The notes: generated by a model not told the origin, from the letters alone. A stretch of 64,000 nt of DNA from Cognatilysobacter bugurensis (GCF_014652095.1 NZ_BMYD01000002.1:248001-312000); one strand, 5' to 3'; numbered from the stretch's first letter, positions 41,851-55,060 are shown. Numbers and translations are program-made.

Positions 41851-41878
41851 GCGCCGGCGTCGCGATCGACGCCGGCGC
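41851..41878 (-). other. Strong hairpin inside the efflux operon
   Basis: A 12-base perfect stem, GCGCCGGCGTCG, with a loop of four bases, between the second permease gene and the response regulator gene. No T run follows, so it is more likely an mRNA stabiliser or partial attenuator than a full terminator. Confidence 0.6.
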
Positions 41879-41885
41879 TCGTGCC

Positions 41886-43109
41886 TCAGGCGCTGCGCGT
41901 GGCCGTCGCCGGCGGCACGGCCGCGGCGCGCCACGCAGGCCCGTACACGGCCAGTATGCCCAAGGCCCACAGCGTGAGCATGCCGTAGCCGATGTAGGCC
42001 AGCGGCAGGCGCGGCAGCTCCAGCGTGCTCACGAGCAGCTGGTTGAGCGCGAGTGCGAGCGCGACGCCGAGCACGATTCCGACCGTCGTGATCATCGCGT
42101 TCTCGACGAGGAAGTAACGCAGGATGTCGACCTTGCGGGCGCCCAGCGCACGCCGCACGCCGATCTGCTTGCGGCGCTGCGTGACCCACAGGCTTGCAAG
42201 GCCGACGATGCCGCTGCCGGTCACGACGAGCAGCCCGATCGTCACCGCGATCAGCATGCCGGCGACCGAGCGCTCACCCTGGTAGCGCTGCGCGCGCGCG
42301 TCTTCCACGGTGTCGTTGAAGATCAGCATGCGCTCGTTCGAAAGCTTGTTGAGCGCGTCCTCCGCTTCGCGCATCACGCGGTCGCGCTGGCCGGGCGCGG
42401 TGCGCACGACGTAGCTGCCGCTGTTGTCGAGGTAGCGCACCGGGAGGACGAAGCCGCTGTAGGCGTTCTCGCTGCTCTGCGCGAACGGCGAGATCAACTG
42501 CTCGATGACGCCGACCACCTGCATCGGCACGGCCTCCGGGCCGCTGCCGAGGTGCACGGTCTTGCCGACCACGCTCGCCGCGTCGGGAAACAGGCGCTGC
42601 GCGAACTGGCGCGTGAGCAGCACGCTGTCGGCCGCGAGCTGCCCGCTCTCCGGGTCGATGACGCGCACGTCGTCGGCCGTGAAGTCGCGGCCTTCCGCGA
42701 TCTTCACCCCGAAGCCTTCGCCAACCGGCTGCGGGGTGAAGTACGCCGCGGCCGCGAGGCCCGAGGAGGGATCCTCCGGCCGTGTGGTCACGCTCAGGCC
42801 CCAGCCGCTCTGCGCCATCGGGAACTGGTTGACCCACGCCGCGCCTTCGACGCCCGGGATGGCCTTGAGCGTCTCGACGTCCCGGCGTTGCGTTGCCTCG
42901 GCATCCTTGGCCGGGCCGGTGCCCGCGTAGAGCAGGTAGAACGTATTGGCTTCATCGAGGCCGCTCGGGCGCGAGGCCCGCTCGGTGCGGTCGTGCACGA
43001 TGTACAGCGCGTTGACGATGATCGCGAGCGTGAGCGCGATCTGCGCGGCGATGAGGATCGCGCCGGTCTTGCTGCGCAGCAGCGCCGAGAGGATGGGACG
43101 GATTTCCAT
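41886..43109 (-). CDS. MacB-type ABC transporter permease (second)
   Basis: A 407-residue permease of the FtsX/MacB fold. A first helix at about 17-38 is followed by a large extracytoplasmic domain (about 40-275, MacB-like periplasmic core), then three C-terminal helices with the conserved VTQRRKQIGVRRALGARKVDILRY loop after the second. It probably forms a heterodimer with the permease encoded just upstream. In this architecture ATP-driven movement is passed to the periplasmic adaptor for export of drugs, peptides or lipoproteins. Confidence 0.88.
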   Translation of the reverse strand: MEIRPILSALLRSKTGAILIAAQIALTLAIIVNALYIVHDRTERASRPSGLDEANTFYLLYAGTGPAKDAEATQRRDVETLKAIPGVEGAAWVNQFPMAQSGWGLSVTTRPEDPSSGLAAAAYFTPQPVGEGFGVKIAEGRDFTADDVRVIDPESGQLAADSVLLTRQFAQRLFPDAASVVGKTVHLGSGPEAVPMQVVGVIEQLISPFAQSSENAYSGFVLPVRYLDNSGSYVVRTAPGQRDRVMREAEDALNKLSNERMLIFNDTVEDARAQRYQGERSVAGMLIAVTIGLLVVTGSGIVGLASLWVTQRRKQIGVRRALGARKVDILRYFLVENAMITTVGIVLGVALALALNQLLVSTLELPRLPLAYIGYGMLTLWALGILAVYGPAWRAAAVPPATATRSA

Positions 43110-43121
43110 GGCGTTCTCCGC

Positions 43122-44432
43122 TTACTGCGACTTGAGTTGGACGGCCGGACGCACCTGGCAGGCGCGCCAGGTCGGCAGCAGCCCGGCGAGCAGGCTCGCG
43201 GCGAGCGAGAGCCCGAACGCGGTGGCGAGCATCACCCAGTCCACGCGCGCCATCGTGCCGATCGCCTCGGACTGGCGGGACATGAGCTCGAGCACGCCGA
43301 ACGTGAGCGCGATGCCGAGCACGCCGCCCACGATGCCGACCACGCCGGCTTCGATCAGGTACTGCTTGAACACTTCGCGGCGCGGGGCACCGAGCGCGCG
43401 GCGCACGCCAATCTCACCGCTGCGCGCCGTGAACTTCGCGAGCAGCAGGCCGATCACGTTGACGAGGCACACGAGCAGGAAGCCGAACGCGAGCCAGGTC
43501 TGCAGGCGGCTGTCGTCGCCGACGATCTCGCGCTCCTCGAGCCAGCCCATCACGTCGTACAGGCGGTTGTTGAGCGGGCGTTGGAAGCGGCCGAGTTTCT
43601 TCTGCTCGGTGACGTAATCGTCGAGGTACGCGGCGAACTGCTCGCGGTCGCCGGCATCGGCGAGCTCGACCCAGTACTGGATCCACGTGCACTCCGAGCG
43701 CATGAGGCCCTGATAGCCCGGCTCGACTTCGCCGTCGACGTTGCAGTCCACGCTGCCCTGCGACGACATCTGGTTCGCCATCGCATTGTTGAACGGCAGG
43801 AACACGTCCTCGAAATCGAACACGTTGCCGCCGATGAGACGGTAGAACTTCGGCAGCGGCTCCCACTTCTCAATGACGCCGGTCACCGTGTAATCGCGGC
43901 CTTCGAAGCGCAGGCTCTTGCCGACCGCATCGGCTTCACCGAACACGCGGTCCGCGAGCGAGGCCGAGATCACCGCGACGTTGCCGCCGCGTGCGTCGTC
44001 CGACTCGCTCCACGCACCGCCGCTGCGGAACGGCACGTCGAACATCTCGAAGAAGTCCGCATGCACCGCAACGCCCTGCTCGGGCGTGGGCGCCTGGTCG
44101 GTGCGGCCGCTGTCGAGCGCGCCCGAGATCCCGATCAGCGCGGTTTCGCGCACGCTCGGCGCACTGGCCTTGAACGCCATCGCGTCGCGGTAGGTGAGCT
44201 GGGCCGGCGGCTCGTCGCTGGGGTTGGGCTGCTGCAGCGGCGCGTTGTCGAGCTGCGGCACGAACAGGCGGTCGGACTTCTGGGGGATCGGGTCGCCGCT
44301 CATCACGTACAGCAGCGTGAGCGAGGACATGCTCGCCGCGACGCCGACGGCGAGCGTGAGCACCATGAGTGCCGTGAGCACGGGGTTGCGGCGCAGGCTG
44401 CGGACGCCGAGCGTGAAGTAGTAGGCGAGCAT
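43122..44432 (-). CDS. MacB-type ABC transporter permease (first)
   Basis: A 436-residue partner of the downstream permease with the same layout: N-terminal helix (about 20-42), a large extracytoplasmic domain and three C-terminal helices, with RSGEIGVRRALGAPRREVFKQY in the cytoplasmic loop. It lies 12 bases before the second permease gene and ten bases after the ATPase gene. ATG 44432 starts MLAYYFTLGVRSLRRNPVL, the usual beginning of the family. Confidence 0.88.
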   Translation of the reverse strand: MLAYYFTLGVRSLRRNPVLTALMVLTLAVGVAASMSSLTLLYVMSGDPIPQKSDRLFVPQLDNAPLQQPNPSDEPPAQLTYRDAMAFKASAPSVRETALIGISGALDSGRTDQAPTPEQGVAVHADFFEMFDVPFRSGGAWSESDDARGGNVAVISASLADRVFGEADAVGKSLRFEGRDYTVTGVIEKWEPLPKFYRLIGGNVFDFEDVFLPFNNAMANQMSSQGSVDCNVDGEVEPGYQGLMRSECTWIQYWVELADAGDREQFAAYLDDYVTEQKKLGRFQRPLNNRLYDVMGWLEEREIVGDDSRLQTWLAFGFLLVCLVNVIGLLLAKFTARSGEIGVRRALGAPRREVFKQYLIEAGVVGIVGGVLGIALTFGVLELMSRQSEAIGTMARVDWVMLATAFGLSLAASLLAGLLPTWRACQVRPAVQLKSQ

Positions 44433-44442
44433 GGCGGTGTCC

Positions 44443-45159
<717 letters not shown>

Positions 45160-45178
45160 GGCGGGGTCCTTGGCGGCT

Positions 45179-45199
45179 GGGATTCGGGAATCGGGATCG
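45179..45199 (-). repeat. GGGATTCGGGAATCGGGATC low-complexity repeat
   Basis: A 21-base run of GATTCGGG/AATCGGG units in the spacer between the adaptor and ATPase genes. Shorter pieces of the same family occur at 31444-31452, 32414-32427 and 33976-33990 in the atp operon. Confidence 0.6.
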
Positions 45200-45215
45200 A
45201 AAGAAGGGACATGGG

Positions 45216-46487
45216 TCAGCGGGCGATCGTCACGGCCTCGGCGTCGCCGAAGCCGTCGCTGCCGGCGATGACGATGCGTTCGCCGGGCTTGGCGCCGTCG
45301 AGAATCTCGACCGCGCCGACGCTCGTCGCGCCGATGCGCACCGGGCGCCGCTCGGCGGTGTCGCCGTCGACGAAGTAGGCGTAGCGGCCGCCGTGCGCAT
45401 CGACGAACGGGCCCCGCGCGACCATGAGCACGTTCGGCTTTTCTTCGATGAGCACGCGTGCGGACACGCGCTGGTTCTGGCGCAGGCCGGCCGGCTGCTT
45501 GCCGTCGGCAAAGCGCACGCGGGCGAGCACCTGGCGGTTGACGACCTCGGGCGAGATCGACGCGATCGCGGCCATGGCGGTGTCGCTGCCGATGCGCACC
45601 TCGGCGTTCATGCCCAGGCCGAGTTCCTCGGCGTACGTCTCCGGCACTTCGAGTTCGACTTCGAGCTTGGACAGGTCGACGACGGTGAGCAGCGGGGTGT
45701 TCGCGGGCACGACCGCGCGATCGGCCACGAGCGTGGTGCCGATCACGCCGTCGATCGGCGCGCGCACGTCGAGCTCGTCGACGCGGCGTTCGAGTTCGCC
45801 GACGACCAGCCGCTGGCGCTGCGCCTGCTGCGCGCTCGTCTGCACGGAAAAGCCTGCGCTCGTGCCCGCGAGCCGCGCGGCCGCGACCGCGTTCTTGTGG
45901 CGGATCTGCGCGCTCTTGAGCGCGTCCTGCGCGCGCAGGAAATCGATCTCGGCAAGCGCGCCGCCCTTGTGGCCGCGCTCGGTGCGATCGAGATCACGCT
46001 GCGCGGCCTGCAGCGCGATCGCGGCTTCGTCGGCTTCGCGCTGCGCGTCGAGCCGGCTGCGCGAGGCGGCGATGCGGGAGCTGCCGGACTCGGCTTCGAG
46101 CTGCTCGAGCGTCGAGCGCTCACGGGCGAGTTCGCTCTGCAGTTCCGGCGACACCAGGCGCGCGAGCACGTCGCCCTTCTTGACGGTATCGCCGGCCTGA
46201 CGCTCGAACTGAACGGTCGACGCGACGGGCGCGTACAGCGTGGGGCTCACTGCGGCAACGACGCGGCCGTTGACTGACGCGTCACGCACCAGGGTGCCGC
46301 GCGTGACCTCGGCGATGCGCAGCCGCTCGGCTGCGACCGAGCGCGACCCGGAGAAGCGTGCAGCGACGCCAAACGCGAGGATCAGCGCCACGGCGGCGAT
46401 CGCCGCGATCACGAGAAAGCGGCGCCGGTTGGCCGGCGGCGGGGTGGTGACTCGTACGTCTTGGGCGGAGGTGTCGCGGATGCTCAT
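45216..46487 (-). CDS. Periplasmic adaptor (HlyD/MacA type) of the efflux operon
   Basis: A 423-residue membrane-fusion protein: one N-terminal helix (about 23-45), a lipoyl-like beta domain, a long helical hairpin (about 95-200, charged, with DAQREADEAAIALQAAQRDL), then a beta-barrel (about 225-300) and a membrane-proximal domain. It links the ATPase/permeases to an outer-membrane factor, not encoded here. It is the first gene after the sigma-54 promoter. ATG 46487 (MSIRDTSAQDV) gives the natural start, with 44 bases between it and the promoter. Confidence 0.9.
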   Translation of the reverse strand: MSIRDTSAQDVRVTTPPPANRRRFLVIAAIAAVALILAFGVAARFSGSRSVAAERLRIAEVTRGTLVRDASVNGRVVAAVSPTLYAPVASTVQFERQAGDTVKKGDVLARLVSPELQSELARERSTLEQLEAESGSSRIAASRSRLDAQREADEAAIALQAAQRDLDRTERGHKGGALAEIDFLRAQDALKSAQIRHKNAVAAARLAGTSAGFSVQTSAQQAQRQRLVVGELERRVDELDVRAPIDGVIGTTLVADRAVVPANTPLLTVVDLSKLEVELEVPETYAEELGLGMNAEVRIGSDTAMAAIASISPEVVNRQVLARVRFADGKQPAGLRQNQRVSARVLIEEKPNVLMVARGPFVDAHGGRYAYFVDGDTAERRPVRIGATSVGAVEILDGAKPGERIVIAGSDGFGDAEAVTIAR

Positions 46488-46530
46488 CGGGCGGAAGGCG
46501 GACGCAGGCACCTGCCTGCGAGGTCTTCCT

Positions 46531-46548
46531 AAGCACAGCCCGTGCCAA
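46531..46548 (-). promoter_or_regulatory. Sigma-54 (-24/-12) promoter of the efflux operon
   Basis: TTGGCACGGGCTGTGCTT on the minus strand. It matches the RpoN consensus TGGCACG-N4-TTGCW at 11 of 12 defined positions, with a single T to G change, and the GG and GC pairs are correctly spaced. Transcription would begin near 46521, about 34 bases before the adaptor gene. Confidence 0.85.
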
Positions 46549-46590
46549 CCGTTAAGTAATTGATTCCATGGCCGTCGGCCGCCGGAAAAA

Positions 46591-46625
46591 CCGTCCATTC
46601 GGACACGAGGCCGTCCGCGCGGACA
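46591..46625. promoter_or_regulatory. Two identical dyads: likely enhancer sites for the sigma-54 regulator
   Basis: CCGTCC-N4-GGACA occurs at 46591-46605 and again at 46611-46625, so the centres are exactly 20 bases (two helical turns) apart, on the same DNA face. The sites lie about 70-105 bases upstream of the predicted start of the efflux operon, the usual range for an NtrC-family activator. A third half-site, GGACGG, is at 46630-46635. Confidence 0.7.
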
Positions 46626-46636
46626 ATGCGGACGGC

Positions 46637-46642
46637 TAGACT
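46637..46642 (+). promoter_or_regulatory. -10 box of glmS
   Basis: TAGACT in GGCTAGACTGT, 27 bases before the ATG of glmS. The second dyad of the divergent operon ends 11 bases before it, so a bound activator would cover the -35 region. Confidence 0.45.
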
Positions 46643-46669
46643 GTCAGCTCATCAGCAGGAACCCATTCC

Positions 46670-48499
46670 ATGTGCGGCATTGTGGGCGCGATCGCCGATC
46701 GCGACGTGGTACCCGTCCTCATCGACGGCCTCAAGCGGCTTGAATACCGCGGTTACGACTCCGCCGGCATCGCCGTGCTCGACCAGGACGACATCCGCCG
46801 CGTGCGCCGCACCGGCCGCGTGTCGGAGATGGAGGCCGCGGCGCAGGCCGAGGGCTTCAACGCCCAGGTCGGCATCGGCCACACGCGCTGGGCCACGCAC
46901 GGCGGCGTCACCGAGGCGAACGCCCACCCGCACTGCAGCCACGGCGTGGCACTGGTGCACAACGGCATCATCGAAAACCACGAGCAGCAGCGCGAGAAGC
47001 TGCGCGCGATGGGCTACGAGTTCGAGTCGCAGACCGACACCGAGGTCATCGCGCACCTGATCCACAGCCACCTCAAGGCCGGCGCGGACCTGCTCGGCGC
47101 GGTGCAGAAGTCGGTCAAGGAGCTGCACGGCGCCTACGCGCTGGCCGTGGTCAGCCGCAAGGAACCGGGCCGCCTGATCGCCGCGCGCATGGGCTGTCCG
47201 CTGCTGATCGGCCTCGGCGAGGGTGAGAACTTCATCGCCAGCGACGTGTCCGCGATCATCCAGGCCACGCGCAAGGTGATCTTCCTCGAAGAGGGCGACA
47301 CCGCTGACATCACGCGCGAGTCGGTGCGCGTGTTCGACGGCGACGGCCAGACGATCGAGCGCGAGACCCACCTGTCCGACGTGTCGCTCGCCTCGCTCGA
47401 GCTCGGTCCGTACCGGCACTTCATGCAGAAGGAGATCCACGAGCAGCCGCGCGCGATCGGCGACACGATCGAGGCCGTCATCGACAACGGCGCGTTCGGT
47501 GCCGAGCTGTTCGGCAAGAACGCCGAAGAGGTGCTGCGTGATATCGAAGGCGTGCAGATCCTCGCCTGCGGCACGAGCTACTACGCCGGCATGACCGCGC
47601 GGTACTGGGTCGAGCAGATCGCGGGCATTCCGTGCACCGTCGAGATCGCGAGCGAATACCGCTACCGCGCGGCCGTTGCGAACCCGAAGCAGCTCATCGT
47701 CACCATCTCGCAGTCGGGCGAAACGCTCGACACGATGGAGGCGCTCAAATACGCCAAGTCGCTTGGCCACGACAAGACGCTGTCGATCTGCAACGTGCCC
47801 GAGAGCGCGATCCCGCGTGCCAGCAAGCTCGTGTACTACACGCGCGCCGGCGCCGAAATCGGCGTGGCATCGACGAAGGCGTTCACCACGCAGCTCGTTG
47901 CGCTGTTCACGCTGACGTGCACGATCGCGAAGCTGCGCGGCCGGCTCGATGCCGAGGGCGAGGCGTCGTACCTCGACTGCCTGCGCCAGCTGCCGGGCAG
48001 CATCCAGCACGCGCTGAACCTCGAGCCGCAGATCAAGGCGTGGTCGGACAAGTTCGCGCCGAAGAACCATGCGCTGTTCCTCGGTCGCGGCGTGCATTAC
48101 CCGATCGCTTTGGAAGGCGCGCTCAAGCTCAAGGAAATCTCGTACATCCATGCCGAGGCGTACCCGGCCGGCGAGCTCAAGCACGGTCCGCTCGCGCTCG
48201 TGGACGAGCAGATGCCGGTCGTCGTGATCGCGCCGAACGACGCGCTGCTCGAGAAGGTGAAGTCGAACATGCAGGAAGTCCGCGCGCGTGGCGGCCAGCT
48301 GTTCGTGTTCACCGACGAGGACAGCCAGTTCGGCGAATCCGAAGGCGTGCATGTGATCCGCGCGCCGCGCCACGTCGGCGTGCTCTCGCCGATCATGCAC
48401 ACGATCCCGGTGCAGTTGCTCGCGTACCACGTCGCGCTCGCGCGCGGCACCGACGTCGACAAGCCGCGCAACCTCGCGAAGTCGGTCACGGTCGAGTAA
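46670..48499 (+). CDS. glmS: Glutamine--fructose-6-phosphate aminotransferase
   Basis: First enzyme of hexosamine synthesis, making glucosamine-6-phosphate for GlmM/GlmU. The N-terminal nucleophile C2 follows Met ([12 protein letters not shown]); the glutaminase domain has [12 protein letters not shown] and [11 protein letters not shown]. Two SIS domains follow (about 285-425 and 455-600) with [11 protein letters not shown] and [12 protein letters not shown]. At 609 residues it has exactly the family length. The C-terminal NLAKSVTVE is characteristic. No glmS ribozyme or GlmY/Z target is visible in the 21-base leader. Confidence 0.97.
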   Translation: MCGIVGAIADRDVVPVLIDGLKRLEYRGYDSAGIAVLDQDDIRRVRRTGRVSEMEAAAQAEGFNAQVGIGHTRWATHGGVTEANAHPHCSHGVALVHNGIIENHEQQREKLRAMGYEFESQTDTEVIAHLIHSHLKAGADLLGAVQKSVKELHGAYALAVVSRKEPGRLIAARMGCPLLIGLGEGENFIASDVSAIIQATRKVIFLEEGDTADITRESVRVFDGDGQTIERETHLSDVSLASLELGPYRHFMQKEIHEQPRAIGDTIEAVIDNGAFGAELFGKNAEEVLRDIEGVQILACGTSYYAGMTARYWVEQIAGIPCTVEIASEYRYRAAVANPKQLIVTISQSGETLDTMEALKYAKSLGHDKTLSICNVPESAIPRASKLVYYTRAGAEIGVASTKAFTTQLVALFTLTCTIAKLRGRLDAEGEASYLDCLRQLPGSIQHALNLEPQIKAWSDKFAPKNHALFLGRGVHYPIALEGALKLKEISYIHAEAYPAGELKHGPLALVDEQMPVVVIAPNDALLEKVKSNMQEVRARGGQLFVFTDEDSQFGESEGVHVIRAPRHVGVLSPIMHTIPVQLLAYHVALARGTDVDKPRNLAKSVTVE

Positions 48500-48707
48500 T
48501 CGGCCGCATTGCGCTCGGCGGCCGGTCTTTCGGCCGCCAAAGCGGCATCGTCGATCGGGTTCGAGCGGGCGTTTCGCGCGTCCGCTCGAGCTGCAGTGGT
48601 GCGCATGCGTGCACGGACCGCGACGGTCCGTGCCGTGTTGCGGGGGTAAGCTCGTTGCGACCGTTGCCGTCGGATCACCCGGCCGGCATCGAGACCGCCG
48701 AGCCTCT
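48500..48707. other. Spacer after glmS with a weak terminator-like hairpin
   Basis: 208 bases without a gene. GGCGGCCG-GTCTTT-CGGCCGCC at 48517-48538 forms an eight-base stem but lacks a T run. The start of the hybrid kinase gene has no clear promoter. Confidence 0.45.
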
Positions 48708-52550
<3,843 letters not shown>

Positions 52551-52688
52551 GCGCTCGGCGCGCGGCCGTCAAGCCAGACTCGCCTGTTCGATCGCACGGC
52601 ATGCAGCGTGTTGAAGCGGTCCTGATCGACCGGAAAGGCGCCGTAGAAGCGGATGACGCGACGTCGGCCTTCGCCGCGCGCACGCTTC

Positions 52689-53213
52689 TTAATCGAAGTC
52701 GATCCAGACCGGCTGCGCGTGCGCGATCGTCGCTGCGGCCGCCCGGTCGAGCGGCATGCCGGCGATATGCAGCGCGGCGCGAGCGGTTCCGGCATGCGCG
52801 ACCACGACGTGGGGCCTGTCGAGCGTGGCCAGCGCCTCGCGCACCCGGGCGAGGAGGTCCAGAAACGACTCGCCGCCCGGCATCGTGTAGCCCGCCACGT
52901 CGCGGCTCCAGGCGTCGAGCTCGTCGCGCGGCAGCGTCGACCACGGCCGGCCTTCCCAGTCGCCGAAGTCGAGTTCCTGCCAGCGTGCATCGACGCGCAC
53001 CGCGTCGTCCGAGCCTTGGAGCGCATGCAGGGCGTTTGCCAGGCCGATGCAGCGCAGGCGAGGGCTGCTCGTGATCGGCCACGGCGGCAGATGCGGCGCG
53101 ACGAGGCGCGCGGCGCGGTCGAACACCACGTCAGGCAGCGCCGCATCGAGTCGGCCGTAGCAGCGGCCGCGCAGCTCGGGCATCGGCGGGTGGCGGACGA
53201 ACACGTGGCGCAT
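52689..53213 (-). CDS. cobC: Histidine-phosphatase family protein, CobC type
   Basis: A 174-residue member of the phosphoglycerate-mutase fold. The catalytic His lies in VRHPP (residue 7; RHP in place of RHG) and the second His in VVAHAGTARAAL, with the acid in ELDFGDWEGRPW. In this position, three bases after cobS, it should remove the 5'-phosphate of alpha-ribazole phosphate or adenosylcobalamin phosphate in the last cobalamin steps. ATG 53213 follows from the motif. Similar enzymes act on other phosphates, but the operon supports CobC. Confidence 0.82.
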   Translation of the reverse strand: MRHVFVRHPPMPELRGRCYGRLDAALPDVVFDRAARLVAPHLPPWPITSSPRLRCIGLANALHALQGSDDAVRVDARWQELDFGDWEGRPWSTLPRDELDAWSRDVAGYTMPGGESFLDLLARVREALATLDRPHVVVAHAGTARAALHIAGMPLDRAAAATIAHAQPVWIDFD

Positions 53214-53215
53214 CG

Positions 53216-54007
53216 TCAGAAACCGGCGCGCAACGCGGCGATCCACGCGAGCGCGAACGCGATCTCCGCGAGCTGCTGCGTCGCGCCGAGCCCATCGCCG
53301 GTGTAACCGCCCAGACGTCGGTGCAGCCAGCGTCGACACAGCGCATGCACGAGCGCGACCGCGCCCAGCGCCACCGCAAGTGACGGCGCAAGCCGCGGCT
53401 GCCATGCGATCACGCCGACCAGCGGCAGCAGGCCAATGAGGCCGGTCACGATCGCCTGGCCAGTGCCCATCGGCTGTGCGACGGGCTTGGCCTTTGCATC
53501 GACGTCGAGCCGCACGTACGGCAGGCCGGCCATGAGCAGCGCCGCTGCGGCGCGCGACACCGCATGTCCGACGACCAGCAGCACCATCGCCTCAGGCAGG
53601 CGCAGTGCCACGAGCGCCTGCCAGCGCACGAGCAGCGCAAGCACGAGCGCGGCCGCGCCGTAGGTGCCGATGCGCGAATCGCGCATGATCTCGAGCGCGC
53701 GCTCGCGCGGGACGTGCCCGCCGAGCGCATCGAACGTATCGGCCAGCCCGTCCTCGTGGAACGCGCCCGTGATCGCGAGTGACGCCGCCAGCGCGAGCGC
53801 CGTGGCGAGCGGCCACGGCAGCGCGATCGCAGCCGCGAACAGCACGAGCGCGGTCAGTGCTCCGACGACGAGCCCGACCACCGGGAAATAACGCACTGCC
53901 TGCGACAGCCAGCGTGTCTCGAAGTGCCGCAGCGCGGGCACCGGCAGCCGCGTGAAGTACTGCAGCGCCACAATTACAAGGCGCGCCTCGTGCGTGAGCG
54001 CGCGCAT
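53216..54007 (-). CDS. cobS: Adenosylcobinamide-GDP ribazoletransferase (cobalamin synthase)
   Basis: A 263-residue inner-membrane enzyme with about seven helices that joins adenosylcobinamide-GDP to alpha-ribazole. Family features are ALQYFTRLPVPALRHF at the start, the RYFPVVGLVVGAL stretch, the Asp-rich TGAFHEDGLADTFDALGG motif and the RDSRIGTYGAAALVLALLV segment. It overlaps the cobT remnant by four bases (ATGA) and precedes cobC by two bases. Confidence 0.95.
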   Translation of the reverse strand: MRALTHEARLVIVALQYFTRLPVPALRHFETRWLSQAVRYFPVVGLVVGALTALVLFAAAIALPWPLATALALAASLAITGAFHEDGLADTFDALGGHVPRERALEIMRDSRIGTYGAAALVLALLVRWQALVALRLPEAMVLLVVGHAVSRAAAALLMAGLPYVRLDVDAKAKPVAQPMGTGQAIVTGLIGLLPLVGVIAWQPRLAPSLAVALGAVALVHALCRRWLHRRLGGYTGDGLGATQQLAEIAFALAWIAALRAGF

Positions 54008-54585
54008 CAGCTCGCGCTCCGTCCGCTCACGCCCGCACTGTCGAAGGTCGCCATGCCGTTGAGCATTGCACAGGCGGCGCGCAGCAATGGCACCGCGGGC
54101 GCCGCGGCGCTGCCTTCGCCCAGGCGCAGGCCGAGGTTGAACAGCGGCTGCGCACCAAGCGTCTGCAGCCAGCGCGCGTGCGGCGCCTCGGCCGACACAC
54201 GCGCGAACACGCCGTAGCCTTGCAGCGCCGGCTCGATCGCGACCGTGGCTGCATACGCTGCGGTGGCGATGAAACCGTCGACGATGAACACGCGGCGTGT
54301 CGCAGCGGCGCCGAGCATCGCCCCGGCCATCATCGAGACTTCAACGCCGCCCACGTCGCGCAATGCGGCACGGGCGCGCGAGGCCGCATCTCCAATCGCG
54401 TGCAGGCCATGACGCGCAACCGCAGCGGCGATGACGTCGCGCTTGCGCTCCACCGTAGCGGCATCCGCGCCCGTGCCGCGGCTGCACTCGGCTGCGTCGG
54501 CGCCGGTGAGTGCGTGCATCAGTGCGGCCGCGCAGGTGCTGTTGCCGATGCCCATCTCGGCAAACGAGAACGCATCGGCGTCGAG
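54007..54585 (-). pseudogene. cobT: cobT, nicotinate-nucleotide:DMB phosphoribosyltransferase, 5'-truncated
   Basis: The last 190 or so residues of CobT are intact: FAEMGIGNSTCAAALM, VEVSMMAGAMLG, RVFIVDGFIATAA and LRLGEGSAAAPAVPLLRAA with the catalytic glutamate. The first about 170 residues, which bind the DMB substrate (the family has a DHGVA motif there), are absent in all three frames of the 270 bases upstream. What precedes is an unrelated Arg-rich frame. The gene is therefore probably non-functional unless a short protein is made from an internal ATG at 54555 and still works. It ends in an ATGA overlap with cobS. Confidence 0.75.
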
Positions 54586-54731
54586 CGGTTGTAGAACGTG
54601 ACGGTCTCGTGGCTGGTGCCGAACACGTTCACGGCTCGTGCCTGCAGGCGCCATCCGGCGTACGCGGTCGGGGCGGACGCGGGCAGCGCGGCCGCACAGG
54701 CGGCGGCGAGGGTGGGCAGTCGGAACGACAC
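54519..54731 (-). CDS. Small ORF with signal peptide, directly below the riboswitch
   Basis: A 70-residue GTG-started frame with a good ribosome site (GGAGAA upstream). The first 25 residues look like a signal peptide (LPTLAAACAAALPASAPTAYA), followed by WRLQARAVNVFGTSHETV. It ends out of frame inside the cobT remnant. It may be the beginning of a gene, such as an outer-membrane protein, whose remainder was deleted together with the start of cobT. No family recognised. Confidence 0.35.
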   Translation of the reverse strand: MSFRLPTLAAACAAALPASAPTAYAGWRLQARAVNVFGTSHETVTFYNRSTPMRSRLPRWASATAPARPH

Positions 54732-54859
54732 CGGTACTTCTCCAGCGCGGATGCGGCGGTGCAGGAGGTCGCGCAGGAGGACACAGGCTGCAGCACCGGC
54801 GCACGAAGGCACCGATCCGCCGCCGCAATGCCCTCCGCATCGCACCCCCTCATGCATCG

Positions 54860-55060
54860 AGGCCGGTCTCCGGGCTCGCGAGCGGTGCGTCGACACGCCG
54901 GCCGCGACGCCTTCCCATGGCCTGCGTGCGCCGGGGCCACAGTGGCGGTTGTCGCGGCTTGGCTCGCTTACCGTTGCGGGGGCAGCGCCGGTCTGGTCGC
55001 GCGTGCGACGTCACCGGCTTCCGTTTCAGACCCGTTCGCGACGCGCCGGGGTCACCTCAA
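54860..55060 (-). ncRNA. Cobalamin (adenosylcobalamin) riboswitch
   Basis: The minus strand carries, in order, GGTGACCCCGGCGCGTCGCGA, GGAAGCCGGTG, the core CTGCCCCCGCAACGGTAAG, and the closing AGCCCGGAGACCGGCC (B12 box region). These are the conserved elements of the cobalamin riboswitch class. It lies upstream of the cobT-cobS-cobC genes and should lower their expression when cobalamin is plentiful. End points are approximate. Confidence 0.92.

Noticed and set aside
48517-48538. Hairpin after glmS as a rho-independent terminator
   Set aside because: The stem is good, but it lacks a T run on either strand; kept only as a note in the spacer entry.
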